Shown here: piece after piece, positions 44,933-54,179 of the stretch
Position numbering within the stretch: position 1 is the first letter of the stretch
Layout of the letters: every line of letters begins with the position of its first letter
Source: Microbacterium sp. LKL04
Lineage (GTDB): Bacteria; Actinomycetota; Actinomycetes; Actinomycetales; Microbacteriaceae
Assembly: GCF_900102005.1 (NCBI RefSeq)
Contig: NZ_LT627736.1
Span: 1 to 64,000, forward strand
Direction: 5' to 3'
DNA length: 64,000 nt
The notes under the pieces: generated by a model
Seen by the model: only the letters and a program-made list of their open reading frames with translations
What the model was told of the DNA's origin: nothing
Databases searched by the model: none
Program-made: the position numbers and the translations under genes

Positions 44933-45037
44933 GGAGGCGGCCGGGCGAGGGGTCTTCGCATGCTGGCCGCAGCGCCCCCGCCGAAGCGCCCCCGCCGCAG
45001 CGCCCCGCCGCAGCTCGTCCGTCGTACAGTCAGGGGC

Positions 45038-45880
45038 ATGACGCGTGCGCGACTGATCACCCCCGCAGAGCTCGACGACCTGATCCGGGATGCCGCTCCG
45101 CTGACGGTCCTCGACGTCCGGTGGCGTCTCGACCGACCCGACGGCCGCAGCGACTACGAGGCGGGTCACGTCCCGACGGCGGTCTACGTGAGCCTCGACG
45201 ACGAACTGGCCGCCCACGGCGCACCGGAGGACGGGAGGCATCCGCTGCCCGAGATCGCCGACCTGCAGACCGCGGCGCGGCGTTGGGGCATCGACCGGGG
45301 CCACTCGGTCGTCGTTTACGACGACTGGCAGACATTCGGTGCCGCCCGTGCCTGGTGGGTGCTGACGGATGCCGGTGTCTCCGACGTCCGCGTCCTCGAC
45401 GGCGGCCTGCAGGCCTGGCGCGACGCCGGACTGCCGCTCGAATCCGGACCCGTGCACGCCGCCCGCGGCGACGTCGCCCTCACCCCGGGGCACCTGGCCC
45501 GCCTCGACATCGACGAGGCCGCCGCGTTGCCGGCCACCGGCATCCTGTTCGATGTCCGCGCACCCGAGCGTTACCGGGGCGACGTCGAACCGATGGACCC
45601 GCGAGCCGGTCACATCCCGGGCGCGGTGAATGCGCCGACCGGCGGGAACGTCGACGACCACGGGCGGTTCCGCTCTCCGGATGAGCTGCGTGCGCGGTAC
45701 GAGGCGCTCGGGGTCACGGGCGACACGACCGTCGGCGTGAGCTGCGGCTCGGGGGTGTCGGCCGCGCAGGCGGCGTTCGCGCTCAGCCTCGCCGGTATCG
45801 ACGCAGCGCTGTACGGCGGATCGTGGAGCCAGTGGTCGAACCACCCCGACCGCCCTGTCGCGACCGGCGATCAGCCCTGA
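45038..45880 (+). CDS. Sulfurtransferase, tandem rhodanese domains (3-mercaptopyruvate type)
   Basis: 280 residues with two rhodanese domains. The first (VLDVRWRLDRPDGRSDYEAGHVPTAVYV) lacks the active cysteine. The second carries Cys236 in CGSGVSA; a CGSGV(T/S) loop is typical of 3-mercaptopyruvate sulfurtransferases, while thiosulfate rhodaneses have CRKGVT. Would move sulfur from mercaptopyruvate to an acceptor such as cyanide or thioredoxin. Convergent with, and overlapping by ten bases, the flavoprotein gene. Adds to the sulfur theme of the window. Confidence 0.93.
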   Translation: MTRARLITPAELDDLIRDAAPLTVLDVRWRLDRPDGRSDYEAGHVPTAVYVSLDDELAAHGAPEDGRHPLPEIADLQTAARRWGIDRGHSVVVYDDWQTFGAARAWWVLTDAGVSDVRVLDGGLQAWRDAGLPLESGPVHAARGDVALTPGHLARLDIDEAAALPATGILFDVRAPERYRGDVEPMDPRAGHIPGAVNAPTGGNVDDHGRFRSPDELRARYEALGVTGDTTVGVSCGSGVSAAQAAFALSLAGIDAALYGGSWSQWSNHPDRPVATGDQP

Positions 45881-47109
45881 CCGAGCACTGCCGCAGCCGC
45901 CCGCTCGCCTGACACGAGCGCGCCCGCGATCGACGGCGTCTCACGGTGATCCCCCGCGACGATCACGCGCTCCGACAGTCTCACCGGGGACGCGCGCCGC
46001 ATCGGCGGCGCGAGTGCGGGCAGCGCGTGCGGGATGTCGTCGCGTCGAAGCAGCTCCCACGACGCCGCCTCGTCGCCCCACATCCGCGCGAGCTGCGCGT
46101 GCACGGCCGCCTCGTCGGCGGCATCCCGCAGCAGGCAGCTCGCGGCCACGAGGTGCCGTCCCTCGGGCGCGTACCCGGGAGCGGTGCGCGACATCACGAC
46201 GCTGTTCACGATCGGACCCGCGCGCTCGCCGTCGACCGCGAGCAGAGCGGATGCCGGTGCCTCCGCTCCCGTCCCGAACCACCACGTCTGCAGCCCGCGC
46301 ATCGGCGGCGCCGGTTCGCCCGTCAGCTGCGACAGGTGCTCGCCGCCGACCGCGACGATCACCTCGCGCGCCGACACGCCGCCCTCGAGCTCGACCCGGT
46401 CGCTGCGCACCGTCACGCCGTCGACCGGATGCGACAGTCGGATCTCCGCCCCGGCTGCGCGGGCGAGCTCGGCGAGCCGTCGCGGCAGCACGGCGACGCC
46501 CGCCGCCGGAACGCCGGGACGCCCGACCGCGAACAACCGCGCGATCAGCGTCGCGTAAGCCGCCGAGGTCTCGCCGCCGTCGTCGGCGAGCACCCCGGTC
46601 AGGAATGGCTCGAGCACCGACCGCCGCAGCGGCCCCGTGAGGCCGGCGCGACCCCACGCCTCGTGCAGCGTCTCATCCGGGCCGTGGGCGACGGATGCCG
46701 GTCGCACGAGTGCCGGCAGCAGCCACCGCACGGCGCCCACGACGTCCGCCGGCGCCACGAGTCCCGACAGCGCGCCCGCGACCGTCGCGGGCAGCATCCC
46801 GGGGTGGCGCACGGGGTGAGCGAGGACGTTCGACCGGGCGCCGCGCACGACGCGGACGCCGACGGGGAAGGAGCGCAGATCGAGGTCGGCGGGGTCGACC
46901 GCGCGGGCCAGCGCGTCGTAACGAGGATTGATCACCTGGAACCCGCGGTCGAGCAGGAACCCGTCGACGCGATCGGTGCGCTGCCGGCCCCCGACCTCGT
47001 CCTGCGCCTCGACCACGACGACGTCGCGTCCGGCACGGGCGAGCAGGGTCGCGGCGCGGAGCCCTGCGAGGCCCGCGCCGACGACCGCCACATCATGGAC
47101 CGCGCTCAT
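45871..47109 (-). CDS. FAD/NAD(P)-binding amine-oxidase-like oxidoreductase
   Basis: 412 residues. N-terminal dinucleotide-binding motif VAVVGAGLAGLRAATLLARAGRDVVVVEAQDEVGGRQRTD; GFLLDRGFQVINPRYDALAR follows, a pattern of phytoene-desaturase/amine-oxidase-like proteins. C-terminal FAD contact: VIVAGDHRETPSIAGALVSGERAA. ATG 47109 chosen; a GTG six bases upstream is in frame. Substrate unknown. The final part overlaps the sulfurtransferase gene on the opposite strand. Confidence 0.87.
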   Translation of the reverse strand: MSAVHDVAVVGAGLAGLRAATLLARAGRDVVVVEAQDEVGGRQRTDRVDGFLLDRGFQVINPRYDALARAVDPADLDLRSFPVGVRVVRGARSNVLAHPVRHPGMLPATVAGALSGLVAPADVVGAVRWLLPALVRPASVAHGPDETLHEAWGRAGLTGPLRRSVLEPFLTGVLADDGGETSAAYATLIARLFAVGRPGVPAAGVAVLPRRLAELARAAGAEIRLSHPVDGVTVRSDRVELEGGVSAREVIVAVGGEHLSQLTGEPAPPMRGLQTWWFGTGAEAPASALLAVDGERAGPIVNSVVMSRTAPGYAPEGRHLVAASCLLRDAADEAAVHAQLARMWGDEAASWELLRRDDIPHALPALAPPMRRASPVRLSERVIVAGDHRETPSIAGALVSGERAAAAVLGQG

Positions 47110-47161
47110 GCCCACAGCCTGGCACGGCGCGCGGGCGCGGCATCCGTAGTTGAATCGGAGG

Positions 47162-48196
47162 ATGCGAGCTGCTTACATGTACGGCCCCGGCGACGTTCGC
47201 GTGGTCGACGCCCCCGAACCCCGGATCGAACAGCCCACCGACGCCGTGCTCCGCACCGTCGTGGCGTGCGTGTGCGGCAGCGACCTGCATCCGTACCACT
47301 CCATGCAGCCGAGCGACGCGGGCCGGTCGATGGGGCACGAGATGATCGGCGTCGTCGAAGAGGTCGGCGCGGACGTCCGCACCGTGAAGCCGGGCGATGT
47401 CGTCATCGTGCCGTTCGTCTTCTCGTGCGGCGAGTGCGAGTTCTGCCGCGCGGGTCTGCAGACCTCGTGCGTGAACGCGGGGACCACGAAGCCCACGGGC
47501 GCCGGCGGCGCGCAGGCCGAACGGCGCCGCGCCCCCTTCGCCGACGGCACGCTGTACCGCGTGGATGTCGCCGAAGACGATGAGCGGATGCCGGGGCTCC
47601 TCACCCTGAGCGACGTGTACGGCACCGGCTGGCACGCCGCGGTGACCGGCGGCGCCGCACCGGGCAAGGACGTGGTGGTCATCGGTGACGGCGCGGTGGG
47701 CCTGCTCGCCGTCCTGTCGGCGCGACAGCTCGGCGCGGAGCGCATCATCCTCATGGGGCGCCACGAGGCGCGCACCGACCTCGGCCGCCGCTACGGCGCG
47801 ACGGACGTCATCGCGGAGCGGGGCGAAGAGGGCGTCGCCGCCGTCCGCGAGCTCACCGGCGGGTTCGGCGCGCACGTCGTCATCGACGCCGTCGGCCACC
47901 TCCCGGCCTACGAGCAGGCGCTCGGTGCGGTCCGCCCGGGCGGCACGATGTCGCGCGTCGGCGCTCCGCAGTACACCGACGCTCCGCTCCAGCGGAAGCA
48001 GTTCGAGAAGAACGTCACCGTCACGGGCGGCGTGGCTCCCGTCCGCGCGTACATCGACCGTCTCCTGCCGGGCGTGCTCGACGGTACAGTCGACCCCGGG
48101 GCCGTCTTCGATCGCGAGCTGGGCCTCGGCGAGGCCGCCGACGGCTACCGCCTGATGGATGACCGCGCCGCCCTGAAAGTGATGCTCCGCCCGTGA
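47162..48196 (+). CDS. Zinc-dependent alcohol dehydrogenase
   Basis: 344 residues, medium-chain dehydrogenase. Catalytic zinc ligands Cys38 (CVCGSDLHPYHS) and His59-Glu60 (GHEM). The structural-zinc loop CGECEFCRAGLQTSC is present. Cofactor loop GDGAVGLLAVL has Asp in place of the more usual Ala. GGAGG lies directly before the ATG, which is tight; a downstream ATG (MYGPG) could be the true start. Coupled to an aldose epimerase by a GTGA overlap, suggesting a sugar or polyol substrate. Confidence 0.9.
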   Translation: MRAAYMYGPGDVRVVDAPEPRIEQPTDAVLRTVVACVCGSDLHPYHSMQPSDAGRSMGHEMIGVVEEVGADVRTVKPGDVVIVPFVFSCGECEFCRAGLQTSCVNAGTTKPTGAGGAQAERRRAPFADGTLYRVDVAEDDERMPGLLTLSDVYGTGWHAAVTGGAAPGKDVVVIGDGAVGLLAVLSARQLGAERIILMGRHEARTDLGRRYGATDVIAERGEEGVAAVRELTGGFGAHVVIDAVGHLPAYEQALGAVRPGGTMSRVGAPQYTDAPLQRKQFEKNVTVTGGVAPVRAYIDRLLPGVLDGTVDPGAVFDRELGLGEAADGYRLMDDRAALKVMLRP

Positions 48197-49149
48197 CCTC
48201 AGCCCCCGCCCCGCTCTCGGGCGTCCAGTTCTCGCTGCGCTCCGGCGCCTACGACGCCGTCATCGCCTCGGTCGGTGCGACGCTCCGCGAGCTGCGCCAC
48301 GACGGTCGCGACCTCGTGGTCCCGTTCGAGGCCGACCAGGTGCGGCCCGACTTCCGAGGTGCAACCCTCGCGCCCTGGCCGAACCGCATCGTCGACGGGA
48401 CGTACACGTTCGACGGCGAGGAACTCGTCACCGCCCTGACCGAGCCGAATCGCTCGCACGCCCTCCACGGGCTCGTCGCCTGGCTCGAGTTCGCCGAGGT
48501 CGAGCGCTCCGATGACAGCGTGACCCTCGCGGCCGTCATCGAGCCCCAGACCGGCTATCCGTGGCGGGTGCGCGTCGAGACGACGTTCGCGCTCGCCGCC
48601 GACGGTCTCACCCAGACGGTCCGGGCGCGCAACCTCGGCACGTCGCCCGCGCCCTTCGGCACCGGCCCGCACCCTTACGTCGTCGCCGGCCCCGCGCCAC
48701 TCGACGAATGGACGCTCGCGCTGCCCGCGGCATCCGTCCTCGAGGTGACACCCGACCGGCTCAGCCCCGTCGCCGTGCACGCGGTCACCGACTACGAGCC
48801 GGACCGCTTCGACCGACGCGCGCCGCGCGTCCTCGGCGACGTCGAGCTCGACCACGCGTTCACCGGGATCGAGGCGGATGCCGACGGCACCGCCACGGTC
48901 CGCGTCACCGACCCGTCGGGTGTCGGCGTCGCGGTCACCTGGGGCGCCGAGTGCCCGTGGGTGCAGGTGCACACCGCCGACAAGCCGGCCGGAGCAGCCC
49001 ACCCGGGCCACCGGAAGGGTCTCGCCGTCGAGCCGATGACGTGCGCGCCCGACGCCTTCAACGCGAGCGCTTACGACTACGACGCGGGACTGCTCGTGCT
49101 GGCGCCCGGCGCGACGTTCGCGGCATCCTGGCGCATCTCGGCCCTCTGA
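48193..49149 (+). CDS. Aldose 1-epimerase family protein
   Basis: 318 residues, beta-sandwich galactose-mutarotase fold. Motifs: FRGATLAPWPNRIVDGTYTFDGEE, NRSHALHGLVAWLEF with the conserved His, FGTGPHPYVVAG, and EPMTCAPDAFN with the catalytic Glu. Interconverts anomers of aldohexoses. GTG start overlapping the dehydrogenase stop, so the two probably act on related sugars. Confidence 0.93.
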   Translation: MTSAPAPLSGVQFSLRSGAYDAVIASVGATLRELRHDGRDLVVPFEADQVRPDFRGATLAPWPNRIVDGTYTFDGEELVTALTEPNRSHALHGLVAWLEFAEVERSDDSVTLAAVIEPQTGYPWRVRVETTFALAADGLTQTVRARNLGTSPAPFGTGPHPYVVAGPAPLDEWTLALPAASVLEVTPDRLSPVAVHAVTDYEPDRFDRRAPRVLGDVELDHAFTGIEADADGTATVRVTDPSGVGVAVTWGAECPWVQVHTADKPAGAAHPGHRKGLAVEPMTCAPDAFNASAYDYDAGLLVLAPGATFAASWRISAL

Positions 49150-49174
49150 TAGCGGCCGTCCCTAGGATGGCGGC

Positions 49175-50650
49175 ATGACGTCGACGTCCTCCTCCCTGCC
49201 CCGGTCCACTCCGTCAGAGCAGGGGGTGGATGCCGCCGGTGTCGACCGCCTGATCGATGCGATCGGGCAGACCGACACCGAGATGCACAGCCTCATGGTC
49301 GTGCGCCACGGACACGTCATCGCCGAGGGGTGGTGGGCGCCGTTCGCGCCCGACCTGAAGCATCTCGTCTACTCGCTGTCGAAGACGTTCACCTCGGCAG
49401 CGGCGGGCCTCGCGATCGCGGAGGGGCGCTTCGGGCTCGACGACGTGATGGTCGATCACTTCCCCGAGCTGGTTCCCGACGACCTCGACGAGAAGTACCG
49501 CCGCTACCTCGTGCGGCACGCCCTCTCCATGTCGAGCGGCCATGAGGGCGAGGCCCTCGACCGTGCGGCGGCCGCCTCGCGTGAGGTGGGGGGCGACCTG
49601 CTGGGCGGTTTCTTCCGCGTCGCGCCGGACCGCGAACCGGGCACCGTGTTCGCCTACAACCAGCCCACGATCTATGGAGTCGGGCGCCTGGTCGCGAAGA
49701 CGACCGGTGGAACGATCCTCGACTACCTGCGCCCGCGTCTGCTCGAGCCGCTCGGCATCGACGAGGCGCAGTGGATGATGCTGGGCGACGTCGAGATGGG
49801 CTTCAGCGGCATCCACGTCTTCACCGAGTCGCTCGCCAAGACCGGTCAGCTCATGCTCGACAAGGGGCGCTGGCAGGGCGAGCAGATCCTCGACCCCGAG
49901 TGGGTCGCCACGGCCACCTCGACGCAGATGCAGAACGACACGGCTCACCGCGGGCCGGGCGCCCCCGACCCGATCGACTGGCAGCAGGGGTACGGCTTCC
50001 AGTACTGGATGAACCGGCACGGGTTCCGCGGCGACGGAGCGTACGGGCAGTTCATCATCGTGTGGCCCGAAGAGGACGCCGTCATCATCACGACGGCCGA
50101 GACGATCGACATGCAGACCCTTCTGAGCCTCATCACCGAGCACCTGCGTCCGGCGATGGCGGGTGCGGGGTCCGCGGAGGCGGATGCCGCCCTCGCGGAG
50201 CGGCTGTCGTCGCTGGCGCTCCCCGTGCCCGACGACAGCGGTGCCGGATTCGCGGGCACCTTCGACGTCGATGCGACCTCCTACCCGCCCGGACCGTTCA
50301 CGAGCGGCGGCCCGGTGCCGGGTGCGGAGCGGGTCGAGGTCGTCGAGACCGGTGACGGCTGGACCATCCGCTTCGTCGGTGACGGCGTCGATGTCGAGCT
50401 GCCGGTCGGCCGCGGCGGCTGGGCCGCGGGGGAGTGGCCGGCTCCGGCCGGCGACCTCGATGCGGTGCCGTTCCGCTCCGTCGCCGGCGTGGACGCCGAC
50501 GGTGCGTGGTACGCGCGGCTGCGCATGATCCAGACGCCGCACACGCTGCACGTCGGCATTTCTCCCGACGGCATGGCATCGCTCGCCTGGCGGTTCCCGC
50601 CGCTGCGCGGTGACGGGCCCGCAGGGCACGCACTGCGGTCGCTCGACTGA
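49175..50650 (+). CDS. Serine hydrolase (class C beta-lactamase / esterase family)
   Basis: 491 residues. Catalytic SxxK as Ser67-Leu-Ser-Lys70 (HLVYSLSKTFTSAAAGLA); second motif FAYNQPTIYGVG provides the Tyr-x-Asn-like element; RHGFRGDGAYGQFIIVWP near residue 285 replaces the KTG strand. No signal peptide, so a cytosolic esterase or peptidase is more likely than a beta-lactamase. A ~130-residue C-terminal beta-rich extension follows the catalytic domain. ATG 25 bases after the epimerase stop. Confidence 0.88.
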   Translation: MTSTSSSLPRSTPSEQGVDAAGVDRLIDAIGQTDTEMHSLMVVRHGHVIAEGWWAPFAPDLKHLVYSLSKTFTSAAAGLAIAEGRFGLDDVMVDHFPELVPDDLDEKYRRYLVRHALSMSSGHEGEALDRAAAASREVGGDLLGGFFRVAPDREPGTVFAYNQPTIYGVGRLVAKTTGGTILDYLRPRLLEPLGIDEAQWMMLGDVEMGFSGIHVFTESLAKTGQLMLDKGRWQGEQILDPEWVATATSTQMQNDTAHRGPGAPDPIDWQQGYGFQYWMNRHGFRGDGAYGQFIIVWPEEDAVIITTAETIDMQTLLSLITEHLRPAMAGAGSAEADAALAERLSSLALPVPDDSGAGFAGTFDVDATSYPPGPFTSGGPVPGAERVEVVETGDGWTIRFVGDGVDVELPVGRGGWAAGEWPAPAGDLDAVPFRSVAGVDADGAWYARLRMIQTPHTLHVGISPDGMASLAWRFPPLRGDGPAGHALRSLD

Positions 50651-50693
50651 CCGGCATCCGGCACCCCTTGCTCGGTAGACTGGGAGGCGAGGG

Positions 50694-51344
50694 GTGAGCG
50701 TGACGGACAATGAGCGGGTCAAGACCCGAGACGTCGTCGCCGAGGGGCTCTACATCGCGTCCGCGGCGACACGTTTGGCGTTGAAGAACCGCATCCTGGT
50801 CGACATCCTCGTCGAGGGCGACGACTTCGATTCGGATCGCTTTCTGGGCGACGCCCGCGACATCCTGGTCTCGCTCGCCGAGGAGGCCGAAGCGGATGCC
50901 GCCCGCACCGAGCGCGAGCGCAAAGCGGCACGCACCCGGTACTCCGACTCGAGCGGGACGCACGATTACCGCAGTCGGGACGTCCGCAATCTGAGGCGCC
51001 GGCGCAAGCAGTCCCTGCACGTCGCGAAGGAACTGCGAGCTCGTGCGGATGACGAGGACGAGCTGCGCAAGCTCATCGCCGACGCCCGCGACGCCGCCTG
51101 GGCCGAGGTCTCGAAGAACATCGATCGCTCGTTGCGCATCTCCGCGGCGCGCCCCGACCTCGACGCCGACTATGAGCGGATGCGGGTGGCCCGGATGCAG
51201 GCGCTGCGCCTCGTCGACCTGCCGAAGCTCCGCGCGCACCGTCGGAGCGTCGCGAAGCAGCAGGCGCTCCGCGATGGCGGCGTCGAACCCGAGCCGATCC
51301 TCGAGTCCGATCCCGCCGGTATCGACCCGGGCGAGCTGGAGTAG
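50694..51344 (+). CDS. Conserved actinobacterial hypothetical protein, helical and highly charged
   Basis: 216 residues, cytosolic. Strongly charged with long predicted helices (LVSLAEEAEADAARTERERKAARTRY, then RNLRRRRKQSLHVAKELRARADDEDELRKLIADARDAAWAEV). The family is widespread in Microbacteriaceae and sometimes mislabelled asparagine synthase; it has none of that enzyme's motifs. GTG start with GCGAGGGG upstream. Located right before tRNA-Arg, the last core gene before the island. Function unknown. Confidence 0.78.
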   Translation: MSVTDNERVKTRDVVAEGLYIASAATRLALKNRILVDILVEGDDFDSDRFLGDARDILVSLAEEAEADAARTERERKAARTRYSDSSGTHDYRSRDVRNLRRRRKQSLHVAKELRARADDEDELRKLIADARDAAWAEVSKNIDRSLRISAARPDLDADYERMRVARMQALRLVDLPKLRAHRRSVAKQQALRDGGVEPEPILESDPAGIDPGELE

Positions 51345-51408
51345 CGGCTCGATTTCGGATTGGGGCCCGACGTGACGTATGCTGTTCCTCGGCCCGGAAA
51401 CAGGCCAT

Positions 51409-51481
51409 GCGCCCGTAGCTCAATGGATAGAGCATCTGACTACGGATCAGAAGGTTAGGGGTTCGAGTCCCTTCGGGCGCA
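51409..51481 (+). tRNA. tRNA-Arg (anticodon ACG), island integration target
   Basis: Acceptor arms GCGCCCG/CGGGCGC, ACG in the CTACGGA anticodon loop, GGTTCGAGTCC T-loop; CCA not encoded. A TATGCT hexamer at 51378-51383 is a plausible -10 box. Its 3' half and terminator are repeated imperfectly at 62768-62857. Confidence 0.97.
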
Positions 51482-51535
51482 CACTGTGTTGAGACAGTCT
51501 GAGAAAGGCCCCGCTTCGGCGGGGCTTTTCTTGTT
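51444..51535 (+). repeat. attL-like direct repeat (tRNA-Arg 3' part plus terminator)
   Basis: From the anticodon stem through the T-arm and terminator, to TTCTTGTT. Matches 62768-62857 over ~90 bases in direct orientation with about a dozen differences and two short gaps. Marks the left edge of the island. Confidence 0.8.
51504..51528 (+). terminator. Terminator of tRNA-Arg
   Basis: Stem GGCCCCGC/GCGGGGC with TTCG tetraloop and a following TTTTC tract. Part of the ~90-bp sequence duplicated at the far end of the island. Confidence 0.85.
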
Positions 51536-51929
51536 GAGCGGCTGCTCCACGCGGTCTGATCGGCGCTTGGTTAGTGACGCGGCGCTCGTCGCCAGTGCTC
51601 GTCTGACACAGGCTGGTCAGCGCGCGTCCGAGCTCCGCAATGCGAGCACGCAGGTGGACACCGGAGCGACTCCGGCTGGTGTGCGCTGGTCGTACCGTCA
51701 TCGCGCGATCGCCCGGGCGGGCTATCCGGGACGAAGGCGAGGCCCCTGCGACGGCGTCGCGAACCTCGACTCTGCTGCGGTCGAGAGAGGACCGGCCTAC
51801 GCGCGCTCACCTACCCACAGCCGCCCGAGGCGCGCTATTCACTGTCGACGCCGCACGAGCGTTACGGCCGATCGCGGATGCGGCGCTGTCGGATCCCTCA
51901 TACTGTGCTTGCCAGGGGAAGAGGTACGC
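51536..51929. other. Non-coding left end of the island (394 bases)
   Basis: No convincing ORF in either direction; open frames here have atypical codon use and no start signals. The GGGGAAGAGG at 51915-51924 is the ribosome site of the next gene. A remnant of deleted element ends, perhaps including the missing integrase, is possible. Confidence 0.5.
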
Positions 51930-53897
51930 GTGAGTGACCAGGTCGAGGAAGTGCGCCGGGTGCGGTTCTATGGGCCGAACGACATGGCAACGGGGTTGTT
52001 TGTTCAGCGGGTTGCCGAGTTAGTTAAGGCATTTGATCCAGACGAACCGCCTCGGAGTACGGCGGACATCCTCGAACTTCACAACGTGCAGCAGTACCTC
52101 GAACACGGATTCCTCCCATTGGGTTACACCGATGAAGAGCGGGATCGAGCGCTTGAGCGGATCCCCGCAATCCGAAGCGCAGTCGCCCGCCACTTCTCCG
52201 CAATGGACGAAGTCGGGTTTGCGGTTGCCGTCCATGGCGTCGGCCGCGAGTACAGCGCTGACCTCATTGACCTGCTCGGCCGGAACGGGGTGTTTCGACG
52301 GATTCCCAGCACGACGGTGCTTCCAGCGCTTTATGCCGCCGGTGCTCACCTCGGCGACATGCTCGCGAGCAAGAAGCTCGTAGACGCTTACGACGCCGAG
52401 ATGTTCGACGAACTGCGCAATGCTCCGCGAGGCGCCGAGCATTTGATCCGACGTTACCTGCAAGCCGACGTGCGCGAGGAAGTGCATCTCCCGTCGAGTC
52501 TGACACCAGCCGCCGCGCGCGCGGTTATCGAGCGGTACATAGACGGCGTCGACGCGAACCCCAACTACGTCGGGCTAATCGCGACTGCCAAGAACACTCC
52601 GCAGGTTGGAGTGGACGCCAAACTCAGGCTTCGAGCAAGGCGACGGTCGAAACAGATGACCGAGGCCTTCTTCGCTGAGAACTCGGGCCTCAAGACAGGA
52701 TGCGACGTCGGCATCTCTGAAACCCAGAACGCGCCCGTCACGTCCGAGGTCGACACCTCTGACGGATGGATAGCTCGCTATCGGTACAGCAGGCGGTGGC
52801 TGGAAGAATCGTGTGACTACCCAAGTATCCTCAACAACTTTCAACACCTTTTCGGCTTCGTCGATCAGCAAGCGCTCCTGGTGTTGCCGTCCTACCCCGC
52901 GCAGCTCGGGGTCATGGAGCGCATCATTGGCACGACCGGAAAGCACGAGTACAAAGTCGGTGCAGAGTTCCAGTCAACAGACATACGAACAATGCTGCAG
53001 ACACGGCTATATCACTTCTTTCTCGATTCGAAAGGCATTGAGCTGGAGTGGGTGATCGCGTGGTTCTTCGAGAAGTACCTTGTCGAGCAGTTCGGAGCGA
53101 AGGGCTTCTCATTCACCCCGTCAGACAGGAATGCTTCGCACCTTCAGCGGGTCAGACATCTGTTCGTGGAGATGGAGAGCGCGGCGAACCAGTACAACCA
53201 GTACGTCCAGGAGGGTGAACTCGATCGCGAACTGCTCGAAGTCGCATCCGAGCAAGTTCGATACCGGGAAATCCCGAGTCTGGTGACCGGAAAGTACCTC
53301 TACCCGACCGGCAGCGACGACCTCAACGCCATCATCCACCTGCTGTTCTCAGACCAGTCCTCTCTGGCCTACATCAACGAGGACCTGAAGTCGGACTCTG
53401 CCGCGAGACTCCTCGTCGAGAATGAGGTGGCCTACGACGACTTCGAGGACTACCAGCGGCCGAGCATCGACTTCCTGATCGAACAGGACGTTGTGCGCAA
53501 CACGGGATCCCGGGTTTGCATCATCAACCCGGAGCGGTTCCAGATTCTCGCGGCACTGTTCTCGACAGAAGCGGCAAACTTTTTCCATCTCTCGGAGGCG
53601 GGGCGCGCACAAGCTGGCGCCATGGTCGCCAAGGGTTGGACCACGCGCCGCTCGTCTCTTCTCACGGACGCCGAAGCCGACTACTTCAACTACATGCTCA
53701 ACTCAGTGGACTTCAGCAACGGACCTCGCTTACGAAACCGATACCTCCACGGGTCGCAAGCCAACCGTGACAGCGAAGACGAACACTTCGCGACTTACAT
53801 CAACGCGCTGCGACTGACCATTGCGTTGGTCGTCAAGATCAACGATGACTTCTGCATCGCGTCCTCCCACCAGCAGGCGAACCCTTTCCACGCGTGA
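51930..53897 (+). CDS. Large orphan protein with C-terminal HEPN-like R-N-x3-H motif
   Basis: 655 residues from GTG 51930 (GGGGAAGAGG five bases upstream); the frame is open further left but without coding character. No signal or membrane helix. The last ~55 residues contain RNRYLHG (Arg602 to His607), then a helix FATYINALRLTIALVVKINDDF. This R-N-x3-H geometry is the active-site signature of HEPN ribonucleases, usually in a two-helix context as here. The rest is helical with no recognised domain. An RNase toxin or antiphage effector is the leading hypothesis. Followed 283 bases later by the nuclease-like gene. Confidence 0.8.
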   Translation: MSDQVEEVRRVRFYGPNDMATGLFVQRVAELVKAFDPDEPPRSTADILELHNVQQYLEHGFLPLGYTDEERDRALERIPAIRSAVARHFSAMDEVGFAVAVHGVGREYSADLIDLLGRNGVFRRIPSTTVLPALYAAGAHLGDMLASKKLVDAYDAEMFDELRNAPRGAEHLIRRYLQADVREEVHLPSSLTPAAARAVIERYIDGVDANPNYVGLIATAKNTPQVGVDAKLRLRARRRSKQMTEAFFAENSGLKTGCDVGISETQNAPVTSEVDTSDGWIARYRYSRRWLEESCDYPSILNNFQHLFGFVDQQALLVLPSYPAQLGVMERIIGTTGKHEYKVGAEFQSTDIRTMLQTRLYHFFLDSKGIELEWVIAWFFEKYLVEQFGAKGFSFTPSDRNASHLQRVRHLFVEMESAANQYNQYVQEGELDRELLEVASEQVRYREIPSLVTGKYLYPTGSDDLNAIIHLLFSDQSSLAYINEDLKSDSAARLLVENEVAYDDFEDYQRPSIDFLIEQDVVRNTGSRVCIINPERFQILAALFSTEAANFFHLSEAGRAQAGAMVAKGWTTRRSSLLTDAEADYFNYMLNSVDFSNGPRLRNRYLHGSQANRDSEDEHFATYINALRLTIALVVKINDDFCIASSHQQANPFHA

Positions 53898-54179
53898 GAG
53901 TTTCACTCTGGCGCTTCGCGACCCTTCCGTCACGCTAGGACGATCGGCAATGATGCCGGACGATCGTGGGTCCTATCTCGCCGACCGATCGGCTCACTGG
54001 TGGACGGTGGTGAAAGCGGTTAGGCGCGATCCCGAGCGGATCCACCGACGGCTGGGACGCGAGCAGTCACGACCGCCCTCAAGAGGACCGTGGATCGGGC
54101 GCTCGCGCCCGGCTATATGTGAGTAACGCGTGCGTCGCTGAAGCTCGGGCATGTCGGGGACAGATGGTTGGGTATACGC

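Larger units (their letters stand above)
44662..45037. other. 376-base intergenic region between secreted protein and sulfurtransferase
   Basis: Holds the terminator at 44696 and the two palindromic elements at 44744-44802 and 44847-44932. The remaining bases up to 45037 are GC-rich, with a run of GCCCCGCCG-like units near 44985-45012. No gene. Confidence 0.6.

Noticed and set aside
51447..51701. Minus-strand frame with RPKGLEPLTF at its end across tRNA-Arg
   Set aside because: Again antisense tRNA translation; not a gene.
51486..51929. N-terminal extension of the HEPN-like protein back to the tRNA
   Set aside because: Codon use and composition change at the GTG at 51930, which has a strong ribosome site; the upstream part looks non-coding.
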